From Thalassospira sp. HJ (GTDB lineage Bacteria > Pseudomonadota > Alphaproteobacteria > Rhodospirillales > Thalassospiraceae), in assembly GCF_000948415.1 (NCBI RefSeq), contig NZ_JYII01000010.1, forward strand, positions 62,001-126,000: a DNA stretch of 64,000 bases. The letters run 5' to 3'. Positions 54,519 to 63,893 of the stretch are shown one piece after another. Under the pieces are notes generated by a model that saw only the letters and a program-made list of their open reading frames with translations, was not told where the DNA came from and made no database searches. Numbering within the stretch: position 1 is the stretch's first letter; every line of letters starts with the position of its first letter. Position numbers and translations under genes: made by a program.

Positions 54519-55685
54519 ATGAATAAACAGAAGATCGTAAAATCCGTCAGTCACAAGTCTCCCGAACCGCATGAGGTGCCGGAAGCCCCATTGGCATGCC
54601 TGCCACAAACCTTTGAAACACGCGGTGTCAGGACCCCCTTTACCACCAAGACCCTGCGCTATGCGCGCGTCTCGATCGGTAAGGGCGGACGGAAAATGAT
54701 CATGTTGCCGGGCCTGTCCGGTGGCCTTGGTACCTATGAGATGCCGCTTGATACCCTGCGTGAAGTGTTTGATCTGTCGGTGCATGACCGCATGCTGTTT
54801 GATCGTGTGCTTGAGCTTGAAGAAGTTCGCCCGCAGACAGTTCTTGAACATAGCCGCGACGTCGGCAGCACCGGTGTTGGCGGTGTGGAACTGGCGCGCG
54901 TTTGCATCCGCCGGAACTGGAACGAAAAGGCATCGCGCGAACTTGGTCAGATGGCCGTTCTGCATCAGGCCCTGCGCCAGCTTGGCGGTGAAGCCGTCAA
55001 GGACATGAAGCAAGAAGAACTGATGACCACCGAAGGTCAGATCCGCGCACGTAAAGCACTGAACCGCTTCGCGTCCGAGCATAAGGTTGCCAATGACACC
55101 ATCATCGATAGTCTTGGCGAATGGAGCAAGATGATTGCCCCGGTTGGTCTTGATCTTGAAGGATGTCAGGGGCAGCTGCGCGTTTTGGCCAACGGGCTTA
55201 AGAAATTTGCCCAGGATATAGAGGAATGGGCGAATTCAGAGCAATCCGATTTCCGCTTTATGGCCGGGCGCATCGTAAGTGCGACCCGTTCAACCAGCGA
55301 GCATGCCTTGAAACGCATTGCCGAAGTTGATAGCTGGAACAGTGAACTTGGCAAGGTCCTGACCGATTGGGAACGCGCCAAGCAGGATATTGGCAAGACA
55401 GTCGAGTATCTTTGGTGGCTGCTCGATGGTTGGCAGGAGCTGATTGATGTCTGGGAAAAACGATCCCTGACAGATCGCTCCAAGCAGCGCGAAGTCGTCG
55501 AGGAAATTGCAAGCTTCGCACCGGTTCTGCCGCTTTCGGAAATTGCCATCTCTGAACAGCAGTTCTGGGCTGATGTGCGTGTGAACCAGATGCTTTGGGC
55601 CGGTGAATTGCGTAAACTTGGCAGTGGTGAGATTGACGCCGACATGATGGACCGTCTCGAACGCTTCAGGAGACAGACGGCATGA
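54519..55685 (+). CDS. Unknown soluble helical protein (first of a coupled pair)
   Basis: A 388-residue protein not recognised as a known family. The first 40 residues are Pro-rich and hydrophilic; residues about 45-130 hold mixed structure (GGRKMIMLPGLSGGLGTYEMP); the rest is helical, with heptad-like stretches such as LRVLANGLKKFAQDIEEWAN and EHALKRIAEVDSWNSELGKV. Trp-rich WWLLDGWQELIDVWEKRS is notable. No signal peptide, membrane helix or cysteine-rich site. Its stop overlaps the next start by four bases (ATGA), so the two proteins are made together and may form a complex. Upstream gap 54276-54518 holds no gene. Confidence 0.55.
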   Translation: MNKQKIVKSVSHKSPEPHEVPEAPLACLPQTFETRGVRTPFTTKTLRYARVSIGKGGRKMIMLPGLSGGLGTYEMPLDTLREVFDLSVHDRMLFDRVLELEEVRPQTVLEHSRDVGSTGVGGVELARVCIRRNWNEKASRELGQMAVLHQALRQLGGEAVKDMKQEELMTTEGQIRARKALNRFASEHKVANDTIIDSLGEWSKMIAPVGLDLEGCQGQLRVLANGLKKFAQDIEEWANSEQSDFRFMAGRIVSATRSTSEHALKRIAEVDSWNSELGKVLTDWERAKQDIGKTVEYLWWLLDGWQELIDVWEKRSLTDRSKQREVVEEIASFAPVLPLSEIAISEQQFWADVRVNQMLWAGELRKLGSGEIDADMMDRLERFRRQTA

Positions 55686-57133
55686 AGATCGAAGATGCCG
55701 GAAAGCTTGGCGTTTCCCAACTTGGGCAGCTGTTTGAATCCCTTAGCAGCAGCGAAATCGCACGCTTTACCCGTGCGATCGAAAGTGATCGTGCCGATCC
55801 CAAATTGCCGCTGCCCCATGAAGCCATCCTGCAGATCCTGCGTCCGCGTCTGGCGTCGCTTAAGCCGGAACGCTATCCGACACCGATGCGTCAGTTCTGC
55901 GATCCGTTCGAGGATTTGCTGACATCCGGCGAGCCCAACGAAAAAAGCATCCGCATCAGCCGGTCTTCGTTGATGCCGATCTGGAATGTTGTGGTGGAGT
56001 CCGGCGGGCCTGAATTCCAGAAGGCCATGCAGGATATCGACAAGGCTGCAGCTACCCGCGACACCGCCAAGCTTGCCATCGCCGAACGTCAGCTTTGGCA
56101 GATAGGCGCACGTACGATCGAAGATCAAATCGAAGATTCCCATGGTGGGGTGAAGCAGGAACGCGCGCTTGCGACCCGTTTGGGATCACGCATCCATATG
56201 CCGGCCTTTGCCGAGGTTGGTAAAATTCTGCGTGTTGGTGATGAAATTTCCCAGTTGCGTGAACGGTTCCCGTCCGCACCGATCAGGGTTCTTGATCCCA
56301 ATGATGTGAAATGGCTGCGTGACTTGTTCGTGTCGATTTCCAAGGAAAAACCCGGACTGGAACCGATGTTCCTGCTTGCGGTTCTTGCACGTCTGTTGCG
56401 ACCGAGCGAGTTGTTCAAGCTGATCCGTGTGCTTTCCAGCAAGTCTGACGACCGCACGATTGAGAAAACCAATCTTGCCGAAACCGGTGATCTGATCATC
56501 GATCTGCTGGCCGAAACCGTGACCGAGATCGAGCAGGGTGTTGTTACCGGCAAGGACGAAGCGCACATTCTGTCGCTGGCGCGTTGGTATGCATCCGAAT
56601 TTGTCCGCATCACGCGCGAATTCAAAATCCGCAAGGATGGCCGCTGGGGCGAGAAGTTGCTTGAAACCCGTCGTCGGGTGTCGCGTGCGCTGGCCGATAC
56701 GATGTTTGGCGCAACGCCAGAACGCGTAATTGATGCCTTGCCAAAACTCGAAGCCGCACAGGGCCCGGGATCGGGCCGCAGTGGATTGGCGCGTCCGATT
56801 TTCTCGCAGGAATTCGATGACGATAAGGTCCTCGCGGCAGAAAGATCGGCAGAGGCAATTGCCGAAACCGCACGTATTGCAGATGTGCTGGCAGCGCAAA
56901 GTTCGGCGGCCAAGGCGGTGGTTGAGCTCAAGAAAAAGCTTAATCAGATCGGCCGTGCCGGTGTCGATAGCATGCGCCGACTGACACCCGAAGAGGTGCC
57001 CAACGCGCAGCGAAACCTGATGGCAACGGTGCGCTTGCTTGAAATCGTCGATGGTCCGGATGATGCCGATGTGCTGCGCCGCCGGGGGATGAATGCACTG
57101 CGTGCGTTGACAGCAGATCAGAAGGCAAGCTGA
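55682..57133 (+). CDS. Unknown soluble helical protein (second of a coupled pair)
   Basis: A 483-residue protein with no recognised family. It is mostly helical and charged. Blocks that might be conserved: PHEAILQILRPRLASLKPERYP, MPIWNVVVESGGPEFQKAMQ and DLFVSISKEKPGLEPMFLLAVL. The final third has a low-complexity hinge (GPGSGRSGLARP) and then a charged helix (DVLAAQSSAAKAVVELKKKL). It resembles neither an enzyme nor a DNA-binding protein by eye. Translation is coupled to the preceding gene by a four-base overlap, and its stop abuts that of the convergent LysR gene (TGATCA). A structural or scaffolding role is only a guess. Confidence 0.55.
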   Translation: MKIEDAGKLGVSQLGQLFESLSSSEIARFTRAIESDRADPKLPLPHEAILQILRPRLASLKPERYPTPMRQFCDPFEDLLTSGEPNEKSIRISRSSLMPIWNVVVESGGPEFQKAMQDIDKAAATRDTAKLAIAERQLWQIGARTIEDQIEDSHGGVKQERALATRLGSRIHMPAFAEVGKILRVGDEISQLRERFPSAPIRVLDPNDVKWLRDLFVSISKEKPGLEPMFLLAVLARLLRPSELFKLIRVLSSKSDDRTIEKTNLAETGDLIIDLLAETVTEIEQGVVTGKDEAHILSLARWYASEFVRITREFKIRKDGRWGEKLLETRRRVSRALADTMFGATPERVIDALPKLEAAQGPGSGRSGLARPIFSQEFDDDKVLAAERSAEAIAETARIADVLAAQSSAAKAVVELKKKLNQIGRAGVDSMRRLTPEEVPNAQRNLMATVRLLEIVDGPDDADVLRRRGMNALRALTADQKAS

Positions 57134-58066
57134 TCAGGCAGGCTTTGCCTGCTTGCCTTGTTCGCGGATCAAATCCGTCACTGTTTCAAGTTGATCAAGC
57201 CAGTTCATGAAGGCCCGGATTTTGGGAAGCCGTGCACGGCTTTTCGGGCAGCAGGCGTAATAATGAAACGGGCTGGCTTTTGGTTGTCCGAAGGGTGCAA
57301 TGATCCGTCCGGTCGCCAATTCATCCTCAATCGCAAAAGTCGGCAGTAGTGCCACGCCAAGTCCGGCGGCGGCAGCCTGCATCGCCATGGTGAAGTGTTC
57401 GAACTTCGGGCCGTTTTCCCCGTCGATGTCACTGAGGCCACTGGCCGCAAGCCAATCGGCCCAACCGCGCGGGCGGGTTGCGATATGCAGCAACGGGAAG
57501 TTTCGAAGATCCTCTGCCTGTGGAGGGCGTCCCAAATTGGCAACCAGTTGCGGGCTGCAGATCGGTACCATTTCCTCGCCATGTAGGATGTGGGCATCAA
57601 GTTCCGACCAGTTTCCTTCGCCAAATAGAACAGCGATATCGATCTGCTCGCGGTCAAAGTCGGGCATGCCGATCCGCGAGATGAAGTTGATGGCGATTTC
57701 GGGGTGCTTGCTTCTGAATTCAGGCAATAATGGAATAAGGCAGCGTGAACCAAATGTCGGCGGGGCGGCCACCGTCAAGACACCGCTTTCCGATCCGCCA
57801 GACAAAAGCGTAAGCGTCGCGCTTTCAAGCTGATCAAGGGCCGGGCGGATGGATTGCAGATAACTTTCACCTTCCGGGGTCAGCACGAGGCGTTGCTTTT
57901 CTCGGGCAAACAGCTTGCAGCCAAGCCAGGTTTCAAGACCCTGAATCTGCCGGCTTACTGCACTTTGCGTGAGGTAAAGTTCCTCGGCCGCACGTGATGC
58001 GCTGCCAAACCGGGCGGTCTGTTCGAAGCAACTAAGCGCCTTCAGGCTGGGAATGCGACGGGCCAA
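57134..58066 (-). CDS. gcdR: LysR-family regulator (GcvA-like), probable GcdR
   Basis: A LysR-type regulator of about 310 residues, divergent from the glutaryl-CoA dehydrogenase gene, the arrangement of gcdR in Pseudomonas glutarate loci. The helix-turn-helix is ALSCFEQTARFGSASRAAEE, then LTQSAVSRQIQGLETWLGC, and the effector domain has TVAAPPTFGSRCLIPLLPEF. The start choice is TTG at 58066 with AGGA eight bases upstream, giving MARRIPSLKALSCFE, the usual GcvA-type start; TTG 58096 would add ten residues. A dyad symmetric site lies in the gap (58097-58121). It likely activates the gcd genes in response to glutarate (inference). Confidence 0.85.
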   Translation of the reverse strand: MARRIPSLKALSCFEQTARFGSASRAAEELYLTQSAVSRQIQGLETWLGCKLFAREKQRLVLTPEGESYLQSIRPALDQLESATLTLLSGGSESGVLTVAAPPTFGSRCLIPLLPEFRSKHPEIAINFISRIGMPDFDREQIDIAVLFGEGNWSELDAHILHGEEMVPICSPQLVANLGRPPQAEDLRNFPLLHIATRPRGWADWLAASGLSDIDGENGPKFEHFTMAMQAAAAGLGVALLPTFAIEDELATGRIIAPFGQPKASPFHYYACCPKSRARLPKIRAFMNWLDQLETVTDLIREQGKQAKPA

Positions 58067-58096
58067 TCGGGTGTCCTGATCAAGAGGTGTCTGCAA

Positions 58097-58121
58097 AGAT
58101 TATGAGTTTTTTGCATAATCT
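58097..58121. promoter_or_regulatory. Candidate LysR operator
   Basis: AGATTATG and CATAATCT are perfect inverted 8-base arms with a 9-base spacer (AGTTTTTTG). It includes the general LysR pattern of T-N11-A and lies in the divergent gap between the LysR gene and gcdH, close to the LysR start, fitting an autoregulatory and activating site. Confidence 0.65.
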
Positions 58122-58266
58122 ACATCACTTTTATCATTTGCAAGTTCGTCTGCCAATTCCTAGCTTTACCCCATAAGCAAGTAAGCTTTTCAGGGGTAGC
58201 GTCATCTCGCCCTTCTATGGCGCTGCCCCTGCTTTCTGTACAAAAATTCATAAAAGGACCAGGTGA

Positions 58267-59457
58267 ATGGCAAGCCGCGCACCGTTTCATTGGGAAGATC
58301 CGCTCCTGCTTGAAGAACAGTTGAGCGAAGACGAACGCATGATCCGCGATGCGGCCCGTGCATATTGTCAGGAAAATCTGCAGACCCGCGTTCTTGAAGC
58401 CAACCGTCATGAAGTTTTCCATCGTGAAATCATGAGCGAGATGGGTGAACTTGGTCTGCTTGGTCCGACCATCCCCGAGGAATACGGCGGACCGGGCGTT
58501 AACCACGTTGCCTATGGTCTGGTCGCACGCGAAGTTGAACGCGTTGATTCCGGTTATCGTTCGGCAATGTCGGTTCAGAGCTCGCTCGTGATGCATCCGA
58601 TCTATGCCTATGGCAGTGAAGAACAGCGCAAGAAGTATCTTCCGAAACTGGCAACCGGTGAATGGGTTGGCTGCTTTGGCCTGACCGAGCCGGATCACGG
58701 TTCCGATCCGGGCGGTATGAAAACCCGTGCCCGTAAAGCCGATGGCGGCTTTAACCTGTCGGGTGCCAAAATGTGGATCACCAACAGCCCGATCGCAGAC
58801 GTCTTTGTCGTCTGGGCCAAGGATGACGAAGGCGTTATTCGCGGCTTCATTCTTGAAAAAGGCATGAAGGGTCTGAGCGCACCGAAGATCGAAGGCAAGT
58901 TTTCCTTGCGTGCGTCGATCACCGGCGAAATCGTCATGGACAATGTCTTTGTACCCGAAGAAAACTTGCTGCCGAACGCCAAGGGCCTTGGCGGTCCGTT
59001 CGGTTGCCTGAACAAGGCCCGCTACGGCATTGCATGGGGCGCGATGGGGGCTGCTGAATTCTGCTGGCATGCGGCACGTCAATACACGCTTGATCGCAAA
59101 CAGTTCGGTCGTCCGCTTGCGGCAAACCAGCTGATCCAGCTGAAACTGGCCAATATGCAGACCGAAATCACCCTTGGCCTGCAGGGCGCGCTTCAGGTCG
59201 GTCGTCTGCTTGACGAAGGCAAAGGCGCACCGGAAGCCATTTCGCTGATGAAGCGTAACAACTGTGGTAAGGCGCTTGATATTGCACGCGTTGCCCGCGA
59301 CATGCATGGCGGTAACGGCATTTCCGATGAATTCCATGTCATCCGTCACGCGATGAACCTTGAAGCGGTCAATACCTATGAAGGTACGCATGATGTTCAC
59401 GCCCTGATCCTGGGCCGTGCACAGACCGGCCTTCAGGCCTTCTCCGCAGAAGGTTGA
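58267..59457 (+). CDS. gcdH: Glutaryl-CoA dehydrogenase
   Basis: Flavoprotein that oxidises and decarboxylates glutaryl-CoA to crotonyl-CoA; electrons go to ETF, then ETF-QO (2570-4207). The 396-residue protein matches the class: [37 protein letters not shown] and the GcdH signature [20 protein letters not shown], in which Glu372 is the expected base. RxGMKT-like Arg contact in GGMKTRAR and [19 protein letters not shown] are typical of GcdH. Start ATG 58267 has AAAGGACCAGG upstream. The CoA-transferase gene follows on the same strand after 90 bases. Confidence 0.95.
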   Translation: MASRAPFHWEDPLLLEEQLSEDERMIRDAARAYCQENLQTRVLEANRHEVFHREIMSEMGELGLLGPTIPEEYGGPGVNHVAYGLVAREVERVDSGYRSAMSVQSSLVMHPIYAYGSEEQRKKYLPKLATGEWVGCFGLTEPDHGSDPGGMKTRARKADGGFNLSGAKMWITNSPIADVFVVWAKDDEGVIRGFILEKGMKGLSAPKIEGKFSLRASITGEIVMDNVFVPEENLLPNAKGLGGPFGCLNKARYGIAWGAMGAAEFCWHAARQYTLDRKQFGRPLAANQLIQLKLANMQTEITLGLQGALQVGRLLDEGKGAPEAISLMKRNNCGKALDIARVARDMHGGNGISDEFHVIRHAMNLEAVNTYEGTHDVHALILGRAQTGLQAFSAEG

Positions 59458-59547
59458 TCCAGAAATCCTGATCGGGCGGCGGCAGAAATGTTGTCGCCCG
59501 ATTTGATTCTACCTGCTTTTTCCAAGTCGATATTTCGGGATATTCAG

Positions 59548-60771
59548 ATGACTGGCGCACTTTCCGGGCTTCGTGTTCTTGACCTTTCGCGTGTACTGGC
59601 CGGGCCTTGGGCCAGCCAGACCCTTGCCGATATGGGGGCAGAGGTCATCAAGATCGAACGTCCCGGTGCCGGTGATGATACCCGTGGCTGGGGCCCGCCC
59701 TTTGCCAAGGACGCCAATGGCGAAGACACCACCGAGGCCGCCTATTACCTGACGGCGAACCGCGGCAAAAAGTCACTGACCATCGATATCACCAAGTCCG
59801 AAGGTCAGGAGATTGTGCGCAATCTCGCAGCCGAAAGCGACGTGGTACTCGAAAACTTCAAGGTTGGTGGCCTGAAGAAATACGGGCTGGATTACGCATC
59901 GCTTTCGAAAGTGAACCCGAAGCTTGTCTATTGCTCGATCACCGGGTTTGGGCAGGACGGTCCCTATAAGGATCGTCCTGGCTACGACTTCATGATCCAG
60001 GGCATGGGCGGGTTGATGAGCATCACCGGTGCGTCGGACAGTGCACCGGGTGGCCAGCCGATGAAGGTTGGTGTTGCTGTTGCTGACATCTTTACCGGGC
60101 TTTACGCAACGATTGGCATCCTGGCTGCCTTGCGTCACCGCGATGCAACCGGCGAGGGGCAATATATCGATCTGGCACTTCTGGATGTGCAGACGGCTGT
60201 TCTTGCCAATCAGGCGATGAACTATCTTGCGACCGGCAATGCGCCGGGTCGTCTTGGCAACGCGCATCCCAATATCGTGCCCTATGAAGCCTTCCCGACG
60301 GCGGATGGTTATCTGATCCTGGCGGTTGGCAATGACAGCCAGTTCAAAAGCTTCTGCGCAGTCGCGGGGCTTGATGCCTTGCCGCTTGATGAACGCTATG
60401 CCACCAACCGCAAACGCGTTGCCAATCGCACCGAGTTGGTGCCGCTGATCCGTCAGGCGATGGTTGCCAAAACCACCGATGAATGGATCGACGCCCTTGA
60501 AAAGGCCAATGTGCCGTGCGGTCCGATCAATACCCTTGATCGCGTGTTTGATAACCCACAGGTCAAGCATCGCGGCATGGTCAAACAGCTTGATCATCCG
60601 ACGGCAGGAACCGTTCCGACGGTTGCCAACCCGATCAAGTTTTCCAAAACGCCGATCACGGATGAAAAAGCGCCGCCGATGCTGGGTCAGCACAGCGACG
60701 AAATCCTGCGCAAGGTCGCTGATCTGAGTGACGATCAAATCGCAAAGTTGCGCGAAGCAGGAATCGTCTGA
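59548..60771 (+). CDS. gcdG: Class III CoA-transferase (CaiB/BaiF), probable glutarate CoA-transferase
   Basis: A 407-residue family III CoA-transferase. It starts MTGALSGLRVLDLSRVLAGP and continues LADMGAEVIKIERPGAGDDT, then ADVVLENFKVGGLKKYGLD-like sequence (SDVVLENFKVGGLKKYG) and GFGQDGPYKDRPGYDFMIQG, with the catalytic Asp expected in the last. Adjacent gcdH suggests that it converts glutarate to glutaryl-CoA, as GcdG/SUGCT proteins do; the CoA donor may be succinyl-CoA. The function is inferred from position, not from specificity residues. Start ATG 59548; a longer frame from 59488 overlaps the gcdH tail gap. Confidence 0.85.
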   Translation: MTGALSGLRVLDLSRVLAGPWASQTLADMGAEVIKIERPGAGDDTRGWGPPFAKDANGEDTTEAAYYLTANRGKKSLTIDITKSEGQEIVRNLAAESDVVLENFKVGGLKKYGLDYASLSKVNPKLVYCSITGFGQDGPYKDRPGYDFMIQGMGGLMSITGASDSAPGGQPMKVGVAVADIFTGLYATIGILAALRHRDATGEGQYIDLALLDVQTAVLANQAMNYLATGNAPGRLGNAHPNIVPYEAFPTADGYLILAVGNDSQFKSFCAVAGLDALPLDERYATNRKRVANRTELVPLIRQAMVAKTTDEWIDALEKANVPCGPINTLDRVFDNPQVKHRGMVKQLDHPTAGTVPTVANPIKFSKTPITDEKAPPMLGQHSDEILRKVADLSDDQIAKLREAGIV

Positions 60772-60854
60772 TCCGGGGGAGAAGTGCGCTTGGAATAACA
60801 CTTGGTGATTGTGATATTTCGGGTAATCTTCTCTTTCAGTTGAATGGTGCGCTG

Positions 60855-60873
60855 CACATTATTTTGTAATGTG
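60855..60873. repeat. Inverted repeat upstream of Pot-like operon
   Basis: CACATTA and TAATGTG are perfect 7-base arms with a 5-base spacer. It lies in the 250-base gap (60772-61021) before the transporter operon and could be an operator; the gap otherwise shows no gene. Confidence 0.4.
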
Positions 60874-61021
60874 TGGATCTGACGCAATCTGCACCAGTTT
60901 GGACGCCCTTTTGGCGAGGATATTGCGGAACTTCTGTAAATAGCGATGCTTTCGCGACCTCCGGATTGCAAGTCTCTGTAGATTTTATATCATTTTACAA
61001 AATACAAATTCGGGGAAATGC

Positions 61022-62116
61022 ATGTCAGAAGTAGTAATTTCAGCGCGGTCTGTTGGTAAAACATTTGGGTCAGGGGCGGATAAAGTCACCGCGCTGGACT
61101 CGGTTTCCGTTGATATCTTTCAGAACGAATTTTTCACCATGTTGGGCCCTTCGGGCTGCGGTAAAACGACTTTGCTGCGCCTGATTGGCGGGTTTGAACA
61201 GGCAACATCGGGGCAGATCCTGCTTGAAGGCAAGGAGCTAAACGACCTGCCGCCGTTCAAACGGCCGATCAATACGGTCTTCCAGTCCTATGCGCTGTTC
61301 CCGCATCTGACGGTTAAACAGAACATCACATTCGGGCTTGAGATGCAGGGCATCTCGCGCAAGGACGCCGGCGGACGTGCAGACGAAATGCTCGAACTGG
61401 TTCGATTGGCCGAATATGGCGATCGCGTACCAAGCCAGCTTTCCGGTGGTCAGCAGCAACGTATTGCCCTGGCACGTGCGCTTGCACCGGCGCCAAAGGT
61501 GCTTCTGCTTGATGAGCCGCTTTCGGCCCTTGATCTTAAGCTGCGCAAGGAAATGCAGGTCGAACTGAAACGCCTGCAAACCGAAACCGGGATTACCTTC
61601 GTCTTCGTGACCCACGATCAGGAAGAAGCCCTGGCCATGTCGGATCGAATTGCCGTCATGCAGTCGGGTGAAATTCTTCAGATCGGTGCGCCGCGGGAAA
61701 TCTATGAAGCCCCGACCCATCGCTTTGTCGCGGACTTTATCGGCGACAGTAACTTCCTTGTTGGTGACCTTGTTGATGGTGGCGCAGGCAAGCGTGCCGT
61801 GAAACTTTCCGGTGGTCAGGTGATCGCCCTGACACAAGAGGTTTCCGATCAACGCACTGGCGAAGTCACGGTTTCGGTTCGCCCGGAACGCCTTGGTCTG
61901 GTCGCCGAAAGCGATGCCGGTGCGGATCAACTCACCGGGACGGTTTCGACCATTATCTATTTCGGGACGGATACCACCTATCAGATTGATCTTGGCAACG
62001 AGGCGCTGCTGACGGTCCGGATGCAGAATGGCTCTGGCGCGAAGGCAGATTTTGCTGAGGGCGAGCGTGTCGGTATCACCATGTCACCTGATGCCATCCG
62101 GGTACTGGCGGACTGA
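61022..62116 (+). CDS. Pot-type ABC transporter ATPase (PotA-like)
   Basis: First gene of a four-gene ABC importer, 364 residues. Walker A GPSGCGKTTLLRLIGGFE, signature LSGGQQQRIALARALAP and Walker B VLLLDEPLSALD are intact. RPINTVFQSYALFPHLTVKQ is the usual Q-loop of the spermidine/putrescine and iron-type subfamily, and the C-terminal TOBE domain has VSVRPERLGLVAES. It drives import of polyamines or related cations. Given the adjacent glutarate genes, 5-aminovalerate, cadaverine or another lysine product is possible. GGGGAAAT precedes ATG. It ends two bases before the next ATG. Confidence 0.9.
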   Translation: MSEVVISARSVGKTFGSGADKVTALDSVSVDIFQNEFFTMLGPSGCGKTTLLRLIGGFEQATSGQILLEGKELNDLPPFKRPINTVFQSYALFPHLTVKQNITFGLEMQGISRKDAGGRADEMLELVRLAEYGDRVPSQLSGGQQQRIALARALAPAPKVLLLDEPLSALDLKLRKEMQVELKRLQTETGITFVFVTHDQEEALAMSDRIAVMQSGEILQIGAPREIYEAPTHRFVADFIGDSNFLVGDLVDGGAGKRAVKLSGGQVIALTQEVSDQRTGEVTVSVRPERLGLVAESDAGADQLTGTVSTIIYFGTDTTYQIDLGNEALLTVRMQNGSGAKADFAEGERVGITMSPDAIRVLAD

Positions 62117-62118
62117 TC

Positions 62119-63009
62119 ATGGGGAACATCTTACGAACCAAACGATTTTGGCTGGTCGCACCTGCGGTGGTCTATATCGGCTTCTTCATGGCCGTGCCGC
62201 TGTTGCAGATGGCCTATGTTTCCGTGCTCGAACGGGGTGATTATGGCGGGGTGAACTGGGGGGCATTCTCGATGGATGCCTATATCAGCTTCATCTTCGA
62301 ACGTGATCTGATGGACAATCTGGTGGTTAATACCGACTACCTGCAGATTTTTGTCCGTTCGTTCGGCCTGTCGGCAATGACGACGGTATTTGCGCTTCTG
62401 CTCGGTTTCCCGACGGCGTTTTACATCTCGACCCAACCGCAAAGTCGCCGCAACTTCCTGATCTTTCTGGTGACCATTCCGTTCTGGACCAATATTCTGG
62501 TGCGCAACTATGCGTGGATGCTGTTGCTGCGCAATGGCGGCCTGATTGATGGTGCCTTGAACTGGATGGGACTTGAAACCGGCGGGCTTGATGTCCTTTA
62601 CACGCCCTATGCGGTGTCGATTGGCCTGACCTACACCTATCTGCCGTTCATGGTTCTGCCGATCTATGCCAGCCTTGAAAAACTTGATCATCGACTGGTC
62701 GAGGCGGCCTTTGATCTTGGTGCGGACAAGCGCCGAGCGATGAGCCGGGTGATCTTGCCGCTTGCCGCACCCGGTATTGCTGCGGGTTGCATTCTGGTCT
62801 TCATTCCCTGCCTTGGCGCCTATGTGACGCCGGAACTTCTGGGCGGTGGTAAGTTCATGATGATCGCCAACCTGATCGGCAGCCAATTCGGGGCTGCACG
62901 TAACTGGCCGCTTGGCGCGGGGCTTGGCTTTGTGCTTCTGGCGCTCGTGCTGATCTCGATGATGGTCTATTCGTTCAAGTTCAAATCATTGCCGGAGGAA
63001 AGCCGATGA
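62119..63009 (+). CDS. Pot-type ABC permease (PotB-like)
   Basis: Permease of 296 residues with six helices. It has PAVVYIGFFMAVPLLQMAYV near the start, the usual family LLGFPTAFYIST, and the EAA loop EAAFDLGADKRRAMSRVILP. IPFWTNILVRNYAWMLLLRN (before the EAA loop) matches PotB. Its stop overlaps the PotC-like start by four bases. Together they form the channel of the importer. Confidence 0.92.
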   Translation: MGNILRTKRFWLVAPAVVYIGFFMAVPLLQMAYVSVLERGDYGGVNWGAFSMDAYISFIFERDLMDNLVVNTDYLQIFVRSFGLSAMTTVFALLLGFPTAFYISTQPQSRRNFLIFLVTIPFWTNILVRNYAWMLLLRNGGLIDGALNWMGLETGGLDVLYTPYAVSIGLTYTYLPFMVLPIYASLEKLDHRLVEAAFDLGADKRRAMSRVILPLAAPGIAAGCILVFIPCLGAYVTPELLGGGKFMMIANLIGSQFGAARNWPLGAGLGFVLLALVLISMMVYSFKFKSLPEESR

Positions 63010-63800
63010 AAGTCGATGCTTCCAACCCGCTGTGGCGTTTCCGCGGGATCACCTCAACGGCAATGTTTTTCTTTGCCTATCTGTACCTTCCGATCGTCGT
63101 TCTGATTGCGCTTTCGTTTAACGAAAACCGTCTGGCGACGATCTGGACCGGTTTCACGATGGACTGGTATGTCACCGCTCTTTCCAACGATGACATGCTG
63201 CGCGCAGCTCAGAACTCCATCGTTGTCGCGGTTTCGGCAACCGTTCTGGCCACCATTGCCGCCACATTGGCAGCAATGGGCATGTCACGCGGACGGTTCA
63301 AGGGCGAGGCGGGCGTTTCGGCCATGCTGGTTCTGCCATTGCTGGTGCCGGAAATCGTGACCGCGATTGCGACCCTTCTGTTCTTTGTCGCGTTGGGGAT
63401 CAAGCTTGGTCTTCTGACGGTGATCATTGCCCATACGGTCTTTTGCATTCCGTTTGCCTATCTGCCCATCCGCGCACGGTTGGAAGGCATGGACCCCGCA
63501 TTGGTCGAAGCGGCAAACGATCTATATGCCAATGAATGGAAAGCGTTTCGGCGTGTCACCCTGCCATTGCTGTGGCCGGGGATTTTGTCAGGCGCGATGT
63601 TGTCCTTCATCATCTCGCTTGATGACTTTGTCATTTCCTATTTCGTTGGTGGGGCCGGGTCTACGACCTTGCCGATCTATATCTTTGGCATGATCCGGAT
63701 CGGGATCACGCCAGAGGTGAATGCTGTCTCTGCGATGATGTTGATTGTCTCAATCGTGTTTGTCAGCATCTCGTTCATGATTGATCGTATTCGCTACTGA
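63006..63800 (+). CDS. Pot-type ABC permease (PotC-like)
   Basis: Second permease, 264 residues, six helices. Helix 1 is FFFAYLYLPIVVLIALSFNE, and the EAA loop is VEAANDLYANEWKAFRRVTL. FIISLDDFVISYFVGGAGST is a conserved PotC segment. GAGGAAAGCC precedes the ATG, within the end of the PotB-like gene. The binding-protein gene follows after 93 bases. Confidence 0.92.
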   Translation: MKVDASNPLWRFRGITSTAMFFFAYLYLPIVVLIALSFNENRLATIWTGFTMDWYVTALSNDDMLRAAQNSIVVAVSATVLATIAATLAAMGMSRGRFKGEAGVSAMLVLPLLVPEIVTAIATLLFFVALGIKLGLLTVIIAHTVFCIPFAYLPIRARLEGMDPALVEAANDLYANEWKAFRRVTLPLLWPGILSGAMLSFIISLDDFVISYFVGGAGSTTLPIYIFGMIRIGITPEVNAVSAMMLIVSIVFVSISFMIDRIRY

Positions 63801-63893
63801 TAACTGAAATTCCAAACGGGATGGCGGGTTCACCGGACGGGCCTGCCATCCGAATAACAAAATAATGCACCGTCCTCATTTGGGAGTCTCACG

